From Pseudocalidococcus sp964653145 (GTDB lineage Bacteria > Cyanobacteriota > Cyanobacteriia > Thermosynechococcales > Thermosynechococcaceae), in NCBI GenBank assembly GCA_964653145.1, contig CAZZCG010000015.1:19367-83366 (forward strand): a stretch of 64,000 nt of DNA, written 5' to 3'. Numbering within the stretch: the stretch's first letter is position 1; every line of letters begins with the position of its first letter. Positions 22,723 to 31,566 of the stretch are shown piece by piece. The notes under the pieces are model-generated. The model was not told the DNA's origin and made no database searches. It saw nothing but the letters and a program-made list of their open reading frames with translations. A program made the translations under genes and the position numbers.

Positions 22723-23031
22723 AAAAACACCCAAGCTTTGCCGGGCCTGGGTTATTCAACTAAAAAACTTTCACTGGTGATCGTCCCATGTCTGAATGAG
22801 TTTTCAAACCCTGACAACTAAATAAAAGCTGACATCTGACTGTCCATACCAGTTCTGGGGCTGGCAGACGAAACGCCTAAGACAAGGAATTAAAACCTGG
22901 CGGTGTCTATAAATCTCCAATACTCTCTATTCCAAGCCAGTATCACTTGGGGGTAACTATGGGGGTAGTCAATTAATGAGTCTCAATGAGAATCCTTATA
23001 TAGCAATACTTCCAGAGCTTAGTTGCATGGA
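22723..23031. other. Right flank of the element, no gene seen
   Basis: These 309 bases hold no convincing reading frame. TGTCTATAAA at 22904-22913 also occurs at 14410-14419 near the left end. GGGGTAACTATGGGGGT near 22950-22966 resembles GGGGTAAGTGGGGGT at 14489-14503. Such paired repeats at both ends may be arm-type recombinase sites. An imperfect ACCCA/TGGGT dyad follows the last gene. Confidence 0.5.
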
Positions 23032-23043
23032 GACCTCGCCCAT
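23032..23043 (+). repeat. Right attachment core (attR)
   Basis: GACCTCGCCCAT is identical to the tRNA-Leu 3' end at 14370-14381. The tRNA portion upstream of it is absent, as expected for the distal junction of an element that integrated into the 3' end and left the gene intact. Confidence 0.75.
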
Positions 23044-23225
23044 GAAAAAGAAGTCATGATTCATGTCCCGAAGCCCAGGCCATGGCGATTGGATGAACCT
23101 GCTACAATCACAGGCAAGTTAAGGGCAATCGGTAACCCGGATTCTCGGAAAGTAATCCCCGCCATAGCTCTGGGAATATCGAATTGCTAGAAAAATTGTG
23201 TGGGTTGGGGCAGGAGACAACATCC

Positions 23226-23654
23226 ATGAATGCAGCCGAACAAGCCGTGGGACTGACCATGACATCTAAAATTGCGGCGGCGGTGAATATTGTCAAACAG
23301 ACATTTCCCGATATGAAGGTGGATTTAAAGCCCTGGGCTAATGATCCCGACACCCGTGAATTAGTGGATCCCGACTCCATTGATTTAGCTTTTCACTTGC
23401 CCGGTTGGAGTCGTCGCTGCCAGGCCAGAAGTTTGTTATTCCAAATTCGCCTTTTTCGAGATCCGATTTCCGCAGAGCAGCGAGCCATTGGCATTGAAGC
23501 CATCGGTCTGAGTTTTCAGGGTGAACAGTGGCGACTCTCCACCATTGGTCATTGGCAAATTACTGGGGAAAACCAGCCAACCCCCGAGGTACAACAGCAG
23601 CTTAAGCACATTTGTCAGCAAATTTTACTGGTGTTTAGCCCCAACCCTGCCTGA
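23226..23654 (+). CDS. Conserved cyanobacterial protein of unknown function
   Basis: The ATG at 23226 follows CAGGAG at about ten bases; an upstream TTG frame extension is less likely. The 142-residue soluble product contains KQTFPDMKVDLKPWANDPDTRELVDPDSIDLAFHLPGWSRRCQARSLLFQIRLF, then IGIEAIGLSFQGEQWRLST. It is the first chromosomal gene past the attR repeat. It shows the host's GGCCTGG-type words and no element features. I recognise the style of a conserved cyanobacterial hypothetical but no named domain. Confidence 0.75.
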   Translation: MNAAEQAVGLTMTSKIAAAVNIVKQTFPDMKVDLKPWANDPDTRELVDPDSIDLAFHLPGWSRRCQARSLLFQIRLFRDPISAEQRAIGIEAIGLSFQGEQWRLSTIGHWQITGENQPTPEVQQQLKHICQQILLVFSPNPA

Positions 23655-24147
23655 AATCCCTCCAGGTTCCAACAACCATTCCCCTGTTTCCCAGCCCCAT
23701 AGACTCCTTCACCCCCCTGTCTGCCCCATTGATCAAGATCACCAGCACGGCGTAGTCCCGATCATTGGAGGCGCGCAAAAACCGAGTTAGGTTGAATCTA
23801 TGGAAGTCAAACAACACCAGCTTTATGGCCCGATTGATTTCGCTGCAAAGCATCACCCAATGAGAAATTATTGTGTTGATCAATGTCACAGTTCCCTAGG
23901 CCAATTAAACGTAACTTTTAGTAAATGGCCCTGTTCATCCCTAGGACAGTTGCTATCGTAAAGGTACGGTTATCCAACGGCTCAAGGCTGCATGAAACCT
24001 ACAGGCTAAGGGAATTAATTAACAAAGATTGTGACAGTTGTTCGGTGATGGATGTTGTTTTACTTGGATACAGCGGATTGTTAAGTAATTGTTAATTACC
24101 GCACCGCTTGTTTGTTAACACTTGTGATTTGCGTGAGGTAAGCCCCC
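23655..24147. other. 493-base intergenic region, no gene identified
   Basis: No frame with a ribosome-binding site was found. The region contains CCCTAGG twice (near 23892 and 23938) flanking an AT-rich stretch with GGCC words, which could form a large hairpin. The promoter for the exported protein at 24148 must lie near 24050-24130, where the sequence becomes AT-rich (TTAAGTAATTGTTAATTAC). A small RNA gene is possible but I cannot identify one. Confidence 0.4.
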
Positions 24148-24978
24148 GTGACACTAACTCGACAAGCGCCCTGGCATCGCACTCCTATCACGATTATTGC
24201 GGCCCTAGCCTTACTCTGGGGCACTGAAACCGCTGTTCAATCTTGGCATCAACCCGCCCAGGCCCAACTCCCACTGAGCCAATCCCTTCCTGAAAGCCCG
24301 GACACCTCAGTCCAGGATCCCCTCCAAAGTCCGTTTCCCCTACCCTGGGCCTGGATTGAACAGCAGCAGCAGCAAGCCCAACGGCAACAGCAATCCCAGC
24401 GGGCAGTTTACTATTCGGATTTATTTGTTTCTCCCGATGGACTCTACCAGGCCCAGGCCGAATTGGTGCTCACCGCTACCCCTGACTTTGCTCAAAACCA
24501 TTTAGTCAGCACCTTGACCGTGACCCAACTCCAAACCGGGGCCAGCCAACAGTGGCAAAGTCAGACCTTCCTAGATCCGGGGATGCGGCAAGAGTTACCG
24601 GCTAATGAAGCGGGGCTAATTGCGGTATTTTGGCCAGTGGGTTGGTCAGCCTCCGGGGAGCAATTACTCGTGCGTCAAGTTCAGGGAATCTTCTCCACGG
24701 ATTTTGTTTCCGACTCAGCGGTAATTTGGTCTCGGCCTCAGCAGGCGTTGCACGCAATTTGGCCCCAGCAAGCGGACTATGACCATGCCATTGTTTTAGG
24801 TTGGAGCCATGAGCAGACTCAGCAAGTTCTATTCCGGACTGAAGTCATGGGAGAGGCCCAGGGGCAAATTTGGGCCGTTGACAGCAATCAAGAAACCCTC
24901 GCCACAACCACTGATTATCCCCGAGTTTTTGGGCAAACCCTACCCGCCACAAGCCAAGCCCAAGTGTCCCAGCCTTAG
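24148..24978 (+). CDS. Exported protein of unknown function, Gln-rich
   Basis: The gene starts with GTG after GTGAGGTAAG. The 276-residue product has an N-terminal hydrophobic segment (TIIAALALLWGTETAV) and a likely cleavage near PAQAQLP at residue 35-40. A low-complexity Gln-rich stretch around residue 70-85 (EQQQQQAQRQQQ) comes next. The remainder is beta-rich, with LFVSPDGLYQAQAELVL, LLVRQVQGIFSTDFVSDSAVIWSR and other WD-like strands, so a periplasmic beta-propeller-like fold is possible. No close family recognised. Confidence 0.75.
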   Translation: MTLTRQAPWHRTPITIIAALALLWGTETAVQSWHQPAQAQLPLSQSLPESPDTSVQDPLQSPFPLPWAWIEQQQQQAQRQQQSQRAVYYSDLFVSPDGLYQAQAELVLTATPDFAQNHLVSTLTVTQLQTGASQQWQSQTFLDPGMRQELPANEAGLIAVFWPVGWSASGEQLLVRQVQGIFSTDFVSDSAVIWSRPQQALHAIWPQQADYDHAIVLGWSHEQTQQVLFRTEVMGEAQGQIWAVDSNQETLATTTDYPRVFGQTLPATSQAQVSQP

Positions 24979-25002
24979 GTTTTACTTTTCCTTGAGGCAC
25001 CC

Positions 25003-26067
25003 TTAGGGCAGTAGGGGCAGTTGTTCGGTGGGGGGGTGATTGCCGAGATGAGCCCAGGCCGGGGGAGTTGCCACACGACCGCGGGGTGTACGTTGGAGAT
25101 AGCCAATTTGCATCAAGTAGGGTTCGTAGACTTCTTCAATGGTTTGGGCATCCTCCCCCGTGGCTGCAGCTAAGGCTTCTAAACCCACCGGCCCACCCTG
25201 ATAGGATTCAATCATCACCTGTAGCAACCGCCGATCAGTCCAATCCAGGCCCCGCGGGTCAACATTAAACAATTCCAACGCAGCCTGGGCAATCTCAGCG
25301 GTAATTTTTCCTTCATGCTTAACTGCCGCGTAGTCCCGCACCCGTTTGAGCAGTCGATTGGCAATTCGCGGGGTTCCCCGGGCTCGACGGGCAATTTCTA
25401 AGGCAGCATCGGGGGTAACTTCAGTTTGTAAGACCTCGGCTGTGCGCTGAACAATCTGACTCAATTCTTCCGGATCGTAAAAGCGTAACCGTTGAATCAG
25501 ACCAAATCGATCCCGCAACGGAGAGGTTAAGGCACCTGCGCGGGTTGTGGCTCCCACTAACGTGAAGGGGTTTAGGTCTAAACTACGACTGCGGGCTCCC
25601 TGACCTTTGCCAATGGTAATGTCTAAGCGAAGATCCTCCATGGCAGGGTAGAGAAGTTCTTCCGTCATGCGGCTGAGGCGATGAATTTCGTCAATGAATA
25701 AAATATCCCCTGGCTTCAGATTCACCAACAGGCCCACAATATCCCGCGGCCGTTCAAGGGCTGGGGCACTGGTTACTTTGCAGGTCACCCCCATTTCTGC
25801 CGCCAAAATTAGGGCAATGGTGGTTTTCCCCAGGCCTGGGGGGCCGTACAACAGCAAGTGATCTAAGCTTTCTTGGCGAGACTGGGCTGCTTGAATGGCA
25901 ATGTGGAGGACATCTTTTAGCTCGGCTTGCCCGATGTATTCCCCTAGGGTTTGGGGACGAATTTTTTCCTCGTGGCGATTTGGAACTTCCTCCGGCAAGG
26001 GCCTGGCCTGGAGAAGATTGGGGGTTGTATTTGGATCAGGAGGACTGGCAGAGGACAGAATAGCCAT
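25003..26067 (-). CDS. ruvB: Holliday junction branch migration ATPase RuvB
   Basis: This 354-residue AAA+ ATPase is the RuvB motor, which drives branch migration with RuvA at recombination intermediates. Walker A is GPPGLGKT (75-82) and Walker B is ILFIDEIHR near 120. GATTRAGALTSPLRDRFG carries the sensor and arginine finger. The C-terminal winged helix contains GGPVGLEALAAATGEDAQTIEEVYEPYLMQIGYLQRTPRGR. The length is normal, with a short N-terminal extension common in cyanobacteria. No ruvA or ruvC is adjacent. Confidence 0.97.
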   Translation of the reverse strand: MAILSSASPPDPNTTPNLLQARPLPEEVPNRHEEKIRPQTLGEYIGQAELKDVLHIAIQAAQSRQESLDHLLLYGPPGLGKTTIALILAAEMGVTCKVTSAPALERPRDIVGLLVNLKPGDILFIDEIHRLSRMTEELLYPAMEDLRLDITIGKGQGARSRSLDLNPFTLVGATTRAGALTSPLRDRFGLIQRLRFYDPEELSQIVQRTAEVLQTEVTPDAALEIARRARGTPRIANRLLKRVRDYAAVKHEGKITAEIAQAALELFNVDPRGLDWTDRRLLQVMIESYQGGPVGLEALAAATGEDAQTIEEVYEPYLMQIGYLQRTPRGRVATPPAWAHLGNHPPTEQLPLLP

Positions 26068-26173
26068 AGGTGCTGGGAAAATCCCCGAAGCGTCTTAGGG
26101 ATATTTTAGGCGTGGGGCGGGGTTGAGGGGGTTGGGAGTTCGCCTAGGTGACTGAAGATAGCGGGGACGCAAG

Positions 26174-28675
26174 TTAACTTAAACTCACCCCCAAAAAGCG
26201 ATCCAAAAGCCGCCAGCGCCAAAAAGCCCGTAAAATTAAGCCCCAGGCCAGGACAATCAACACACAAATCCCGTAATCCTGCCAGCGCAATAGCTCCAAT
26301 TCCAAGAAATCCCGTAAACGTGGGCTGAGCAAAATTAGGATATAGCCACCGAACAAAAGACTGGTCATGACAGGATATCGCCAATTTTGACTTAAGGGCG
26401 CGCCGCCAACCCAGGCCCCGTGGGGCGGTTTGAGGAAAAGGATCATTGCCAAGGAAGCCAGCATCAACACCGTCACGAGGGCACTCCGGGCGATGGCCAC
26501 CCCATCACGAATTTGCTCACGGCGGACTAGATCACTGATTTTTTCCAGGGGAATGTTGCCTTGAATCACATCCACTAGGGGGAGAATTTGATTGGCCAGA
26601 TACCCCCAATAGACCAACATCCCCAAGAGTCCCAAGGTGAGGGAAGCCGGTAAAACAAAATGCAGGAGGGAGGGAATTAGGGGTTTTTCTTGCCGCGGCC
26701 CAGGAACGGCCCAGAGGGCTAGACCGATGGTTGGAATCCCCACCCCAAACAGAGTCAAGAGCGAGTTTTGCTTAATCATCAAAGGAAATACCCGTCCTGC
26801 CATCACGGTGGTTATGAACAGGAGGCTAAAGCTAATTACCCGCACCAAAAATAGCCGCGTCACATCCTGAATCCCATTGTGAATTCGTTGTCCTTCTCGG
26901 AATGCCGCCGGGAGAGCCGCAAAGGAGTCATGGCGCAAAATAATATCAGCAACCCCGCGGGTAATTGCACTTCCACTTTCCATGGCAATGCCGATGTTGG
27001 CCTGCTTGAGGGATAGCACATCATTCACCCCATCTCCAATCATCGCCACATGCAAGCCCTGATCCCGCAATGCTTGAACCAATTGTTGTTTCTGTTCTGG
27101 GGTAATTCGGCCAAAAATCGTGGTGTCTTTGGCGGCCTGTTGAAATTGCAGGGGGGATAATTGGGCCAATTCGGCTCCAGAAATTATTCGCAGTTCCCCT
27201 CCCAAGGCTTCTCCCACTCCCACTTGTTTCGCCAGGGCCAGGACAGTTTTGGGATGATCTCCAGAAATAATTTTGATCTGAATCCCGGCCTGGGTAAACC
27301 GTTGCAAAACCTCTTGGCTTTTCGGACGCAGTTGATCCTGAAGGAAGACCAGGCCCAGGGGGGTGAGGTGCAGGGGCAGTTGGGGTGGTTTTTGGGGATC
27401 GGGCCAGGCCGGTTCTGTTTCACTGGCTGCTACCATTAAGACCCGCGTCCCGTGGGAAATGGCTGTTTCAATTTCAACTAAAATCTCGCTGGTCAGACGG
27501 TCTCCAGGAAATAACACATCCGGTGCACCGAGCAGTATTACCCCCGACTCGTTCTCCCAGGCCAGGGCACTCCACTTATGGCTTGAAGCAAAGGGAATTT
27601 CTAAGCGATGGGGTTGATACTCCCCTGGACAGGCCTGGGCAATGGCAGCACTGGTTAGGTTGGCGACCGTCAGACTGTGGGCATAGCGGCCTAATTTTGC
27701 CCGTAAGTCCGATTCAGAACCCGTGAGAGGATGTACTTTTTCCACTTCCAGGGCGTTGGCGGTGAGAGTTCCCGTTTTGTCTAAACAGAGGACATTGATA
27801 TTACTCAAAGACTCCATGGCATTGGCCTGTTGAACCAAGACCTCCTGTTTGGCAATTCGCACGGCCCCCACGGCGTAGGTCAAGGTTACCGTCAGATACA
27901 GACCCACGGGGACCAATCCTGCAACAACCGCCGCGGTCTGCACCGCCATGGGAAAACTACTCAGACCCACCAACAGTGACAGCAGAACCAATATCCACAG
28001 GAACATCGCCAAAACTAAAATCACGCGGATGATCAGATTAATATCCTGCTGGAGGGGAGTGAGATTTCGGCGAAAGGCTTTGGCACTGGCGGTAAATTGA
28101 TTGGCGGTACTGGCAGCTCCCACCTGCTCGGCCTGGTAATGGGCAAATCCCTGGACACAATAGCTGCCGGAATAAACCAGATCTCCCAGTTGCTTATTGA
28201 TTAGGTCCGATTCACCCGTCAAAAGGGATTCATCCACCTGCACCTGGCCTGGGCCGACAATCCGACCATCAGCAATAATTTGATCCCCAGGCCGGATGAT
28301 TAAAATGTCGTCCTGAACCACCAAGTCCGGCGTCAGCGAAATTTCCGCACCATCTCGCAACACAGCCACATGGGGACGGGTCAGCAGGGCAATCTGATCC
28401 AGTTGTTGTTTCGCCCGCACCTCCTGCACCAAACTCAGAACGGTATTGAGAAAAACCACAACCACAATCACGAGGACATCCCCCGGTCGCCCCAGACCCA
28501 GCAAAACCAGGCTGATGAAAAAAAACACGCCATTAATGAACGTGAGCAAATTATCTTTGAGAATTTCTTTATAGGTGCGGGTGGTTGCTGGGGGTTGGTG
28601 GTTAGCGAGGCCGCGGTGGCGACGTTCCTCAACCTCAGGAGTCGTTAAGCCGGTTAATTCCGTTTGGACAGTCAT
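26174..28675 (-). CDS. Cation-transporting P-type ATPase (CtpE-like)
   Basis: The ATG at 28675 gives 833 residues; a GTG at 28699 would add eight. Neither start has a clear ribosome-binding site. Membrane pairs lie near residues 40-85 and 205-265, with a C-terminal group after about 610. The phosphorylation motif DKTGTLT is near 298-304, TGES in the actuator domain near 135-138, and GDGVNDVLSLKQANIGIAM in the hinge. The order suits P-type ATPases for cations related to mycobacterial CtpE. Helix four reads VAGLVPVGLYL, lacking the Glu of the P-E-G motif, so ion choice is uncertain. It follows a universal stress gene on the same strand. Confidence 0.88.
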   Translation of the reverse strand: MTVQTELTGLTTPEVEERRHRGLANHQPPATTRTYKEILKDNLLTFINGVFFFISLVLLGLGRPGDVLVIVVVVFLNTVLSLVQEVRAKQQLDQIALLTRPHVAVLRDGAEISLTPDLVVQDDILIIRPGDQIIADGRIVGPGQVQVDESLLTGESDLINKQLGDLVYSGSYCVQGFAHYQAEQVGAASTANQFTASAKAFRRNLTPLQQDINLIIRVILVLAMFLWILVLLSLLVGLSSFPMAVQTAAVVAGLVPVGLYLTVTLTYAVGAVRIAKQEVLVQQANAMESLSNINVLCLDKTGTLTANALEVEKVHPLTGSESDLRAKLGRYAHSLTVANLTSAAIAQACPGEYQPHRLEIPFASSHKWSALAWENESGVILLGAPDVLFPGDRLTSEILVEIETAISHGTRVLMVAASETEPAWPDPQKPPQLPLHLTPLGLVFLQDQLRPKSQEVLQRFTQAGIQIKIISGDHPKTVLALAKQVGVGEALGGELRIISGAELAQLSPLQFQQAAKDTTIFGRITPEQKQQLVQALRDQGLHVAMIGDGVNDVLSLKQANIGIAMESGSAITRGVADIILRHDSFAALPAAFREGQRIHNGIQDVTRLFLVRVISFSLLFITTVMAGRVFPLMIKQNSLLTLFGVGIPTIGLALWAVPGPRQEKPLIPSLLHFVLPASLTLGLLGMLVYWGYLANQILPLVDVIQGNIPLEKISDLVRREQIRDGVAIARSALVTVLMLASLAMILFLKPPHGAWVGGAPLSQNWRYPVMTSLLFGGYILILLSPRLRDFLELELLRWQDYGICVLIVLAWGLILRAFWRWRLLDRFLGVSLS

Positions 28676-28747
28676 TGGGGCTAGGGCACAGTGTTCCACA
28701 ACATTGAGGTCAGCCGATGGAGAGGATCAGAACCAGTTGCATCCTAC

Positions 28748-29185
28748 TTAAAAACTGGATTTAACCACAAAAACTGAACAGGGAGCCTCCTCTACCACTT
28801 GGGCACTCACAGAACCTTGCAAAATTCGCGAAACTCCCACCAAACCCCGACTGCCGAGGATAATCAATTGGGCCTGGTGAATGTGGGCAAGACGGACAAT
28901 TTCCGCAGCCGGTTCTCCCTCGGTTAATTCCGTAGCAATATCAACAATGCCCTCAAAGGTTTCGTCAATCTCGGCGGCATAGTTCTCAAGCTGGGTTGAA
29001 ATCTGTTCCAAGTGTGCAGCAGGTTTGGCCACATCAGCGGGCTGGCCCACGCCTAGCTCTTGGGGTGAGATCACATGGGTGAGAATGATCAGACTTTCAG
29101 GGGGCAAATCCAATTGACACAGGGCTTGGATGACGCGCTCCCCCATGTCTGAATCATCCACGGCTACTAACACACGATTAAACAC
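28748..29185 (-). CDS. Universal stress protein, UspA family
   Basis: The 145-residue single-domain protein starts MFNRVLVAVDDSDMGERVIQ and ends with the ATP-binding signature GSRGLVGVSRILQGSVS near residues 112-128, followed by SVFVVKSSF. The G-2X-G-9X-G-S pattern predicts nucleotide binding. Such proteins bind ATP or AMP and adjust stress metabolism, sometimes by contacting a transporter. It lies 72 bases upstream of the P-type ATPase on the same strand, so the two may be co-expressed. Confidence 0.93.
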   Translation of the reverse strand: MFNRVLVAVDDSDMGERVIQALCQLDLPPESLIILTHVISPQELGVGQPADVAKPAAHLEQISTQLENYAAEIDETFEGIVDIATELTEGEPAAEIVRLAHIHQAQLIILGSRGLVGVSRILQGSVSAQVVEEAPCSVFVVKSSF

Positions 29186-29877
29186 TGGGCTTTTCTGACC
29201 TCAATTGTTCCCCTAGTATATCCAGGCCTGGGCTAACCTTTATTTGAGGCGATAACGAAGGACTTTTCTAACCCAAAGCCAGAATCATCATCCAGTAAAT
29301 TAGGACTAGAGTCATTTCACTAAGGTACAAAACCCCAAAATGGTGGAATCGGCATCGAATCCTAGGTTTGCGTGTCTTACTATCGGCAGAAATGACAATT
29401 ATGTACATGGCTACCGAGCCCAACTAGTCTTTACATATCTGATGTTCCAAGCAATACAAGAATTTTGAGAGTATATTGCCTTTTTGCAGAACTCAGTAAA
29501 TACCTCTGATATTGGGATGAATGAACCCATGACTAGCTCAAAAAACTTGAAATCATAGCTTTCCAGTATCTGGTGTATATGCTTGATAAGAGTAATCGTT
29601 CATTTAATTTTTCTTCTGTACCAAGCTGAGAATTCATGAGAAAATCCAATCCCTTTTCATGGATTCTAATTCTTACAACATCAGCCGAAATAAAACAATT
29701 CAAACAGTTTAAGGAAATATTTTTAATCATTCTTATTGTTTCTATATTGATATAAAAACTCCAGCTATACTAACAGCAACTGTCGAAGTAGTGTTCCTAA
29801 TAATTATTGACGTTCAACACTAGCGGTACTTTCCAAGGGTATCGCGAGATCTACATAACTTAATAGGACATTACTGA
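29186..29877. other. 692-base AT-rich intergenic region
   Basis: This is one of the most AT-rich stretches of the window and almost lacks GGCCTGG words after the first 60 bases. No supported gene was found; a minus-strand 65-codon frame at 29533-29730 lacks a ribosome-binding site and family resemblance. The promoter for the radical-SAM gene must lie in its right half. Confidence 0.5.
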
Positions 29878-31479
29878 ATGAAAGCATTATTACTTTATCC
29901 AAAATTTCCCCAGTCTTTTTGGTCCTATGATCGCTTTTTGAAGATTGTTGGACTTAAGGCTGTAATGCCACCCCTGGGAATAATTACTGTAGCGGCCCTA
30001 CTTCCACCCGATTGGGATCTCCGTTTTTGTGATCGGAATGTTGCCCTGGAATCCGAGGGGGATTGGTCGTGGTGTGATCTGGTAATTATTTCCGCCATGT
30101 TAGTGCAGAAACAAGATTTCCACAGCTTGATTCAAAAAGCAGTCCATCTCGGTAAAAAAGTAGCAGTGGGCGGCCCCTATCCCACCTCTGTTCCCCAAGA
30201 TGCTATAGCGTCAGGGGCAAATTTTCTAGTTTTAGATGAAGGCGAGTTGACAATCCCGCAATTTCTCAAGGCCATCGAGAAGGGAGAAAACCAAGGTATC
30301 TTCCGAGCCTGTGAAAAACCAGATGTGACCACTACCCCCAGGCCCCGCTTTGATCTGCTGAAACTCAATGCCTATTCAATGATGGCGATGCAATTTTCCC
30401 GCGGTTGCCCCTTTAACTGTGAATTTTGTGACATTATTTCTCTCTATGGCCGCAAATCCCGCACAAAAGACCCCGACCAGGCCCTGGCAGAATTGCAAAC
30501 CCTGTATGACTTAGGTTGGCGCGGTTCAGTTTTTATTGTGGACGATAATTTTATTGGTAACCAGCGAAATGTCAAACTGTTTCTCAGAAAACTAATTCCC
30601 TGGCTAGAGGCTCGGAATTACCCCTTTTCTTTCCTGACAGAAGCCTCCGTTAACTTGGCGGAAGACGAAGAACTCCTAGATTTAATGGGCCAGGCCGGGT
30701 TTTATGGAGTTTTTCTTGGCATTGAAACTCCCGATCAAGACAGCCTTCAGGTTACCCGAAAAGTCCAAAATACCCGAAATCCCTTGGTCGAAGCCTGTCA
30801 GAAAATTAACGATGCGGGCCTGATGATTTATGCTGGCTTTATCTTGGGTTTTGATGGGGAACGCACAGGGGCGGGGCAACGCATTCAAGCATTTATCGAG
30901 CAAACTACTATTCCACAACCGATGCTGGGGATTCTCCAGGCCCTGCCCAATACTGCTCTCTGGGATCGCCTCAAACGGGAAGGTCGTTTAATTGAAAATC
31001 AGGATAGCCTAATTGGGGATCAAAACACCCTGATGAACTTCATCCCAACGCGCCCAATTCCTGAAATTGCTCAAGACTATGTCACTGGGTTTTGGGAAAT
31101 GTATGAGCCCAACCAGTATCTTAGGCGTAGTTTTGAACATTGCCTCCGGTTACGCCCCTCAATCAAACAACGACAATCGGTGAAATTTCCACTGCTGGCA
31201 AAAATTCGACTCCTGGCCTGGGTGATCTGGCATCAAGGCATTCTCATGGCTGATATCCGGCAACAGTTTTGGCATCAACTTTTTACCCTTTTGCTGCAAC
31301 GGCCTGACCTTTTAACCCAATACTTTAGCCTTTGCGGCATTGGAGAGCATTATTGGGATTACCGAAAACTCGCCCGAACTCGAATCACAGAACAATTAGG
31401 CTTTGACCCCTTGGTAACCACTACTGAGCAACTCAATATCAGTCATTCTGCATTACAGTCATTGGTTGCTGTTGAATAA
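29878..31479 (+). CDS. B12-binding radical SAM protein with DUF4070-like C-terminus
   Basis: The 533-residue protein has an N-terminal cobalamin-binding-like fold (residues about 1-140, MPPLGIITVAALLPPDW, VAVGGPYPTSVPQDA). A radical-SAM barrel has the 4Fe-4S motif CPFNCEFC near 177-184, FIVDDNFIGN and FLGIETPDQDSLQ. A C-terminal region of about 150 residues resembles DUF4070. Relatives include the hopanoid methylase HpnP, which is only one possibility; others are uncharacterised methyltransferases or tailoring enzymes. It stands alone beside an AT-rich region and converges on groEL. No substrate can be read from context. Confidence 0.85.
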   Translation: MKALLLYPKFPQSFWSYDRFLKIVGLKAVMPPLGIITVAALLPPDWDLRFCDRNVALESEGDWSWCDLVIISAMLVQKQDFHSLIQKAVHLGKKVAVGGPYPTSVPQDAIASGANFLVLDEGELTIPQFLKAIEKGENQGIFRACEKPDVTTTPRPRFDLLKLNAYSMMAMQFSRGCPFNCEFCDIISLYGRKSRTKDPDQALAELQTLYDLGWRGSVFIVDDNFIGNQRNVKLFLRKLIPWLEARNYPFSFLTEASVNLAEDEELLDLMGQAGFYGVFLGIETPDQDSLQVTRKVQNTRNPLVEACQKINDAGLMIYAGFILGFDGERTGAGQRIQAFIEQTTIPQPMLGILQALPNTALWDRLKREGRLIENQDSLIGDQNTLMNFIPTRPIPEIAQDYVTGFWEMYEPNQYLRRSFEHCLRLRPSIKQRQSVKFPLLAKIRLLAWVIWHQGILMADIRQQFWHQLFTLLLQRPDLLTQYFSLCGIGEHYWDYRKLARTRITEQLGFDPLVTTTEQLNISHSALQSLVAVE

Positions 31480-31505
31480 AAAAGACGGAAGTTTAACCCT
31501 CCGCC
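31475..31505 (-). terminator. Rho-independent terminator of groESL
   Basis: On the minus strand GGCGGAGG (31505-31498) pairs with CTTCCGTC (31491-31484), including two G-U pairs. The loop is six bases, and TTTTTTATT follows. It overlaps the stop codon of the convergent radical-SAM gene. Confidence 0.7.
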
Positions 31506-31566
31506 TCGTAGTTAATGAATTTATCGTGTGAATTTAAGAAATTGACTGATAACGAAGAATTAAATC

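Larger units (their letters stand above)
14370..23043. mobile_element. Integrated element at tRNA-Leu, about 8.7 kb, no integrase seen
   Basis: The 12 bases GACCTCGCCCAT at the tRNA-Leu 3' end (14370-14381) recur at 23032-23043, and everything between looks accessory. The content is an AlpA-like regulator, a primase-helicase, an orphan MT-A70 methylase, a RusA resolvase, a Rad52-like annealing protein, several small unknowns and three repeat clusters. A chance 12-base match in this span is unlikely (about 9000/4^12, near 0.0005). I find no tyrosine or serine recombinase, no capsid or terminase, and no conjugation gene. The element is rich in the host's GGCCTGG word, so it may be a long-term resident. 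Possible identities are a phage satellite, an integrated plasmid or a remnant prophage. Confidence 0.8.

Noticed and set aside
14370..23043. Possible CRISPR or toxin-antitoxin locus in the element
   Set aside because: The repeat clusters lack spacers of regular length, and no paired toxin family was recognised among the small proteins.
29533..29730. 65-codon minus-strand frame in the AT-rich gap
   Set aside because: No ribosome-binding site, no family resemblance, and such frames are expected by chance in AT-rich DNA only slightly longer than this.
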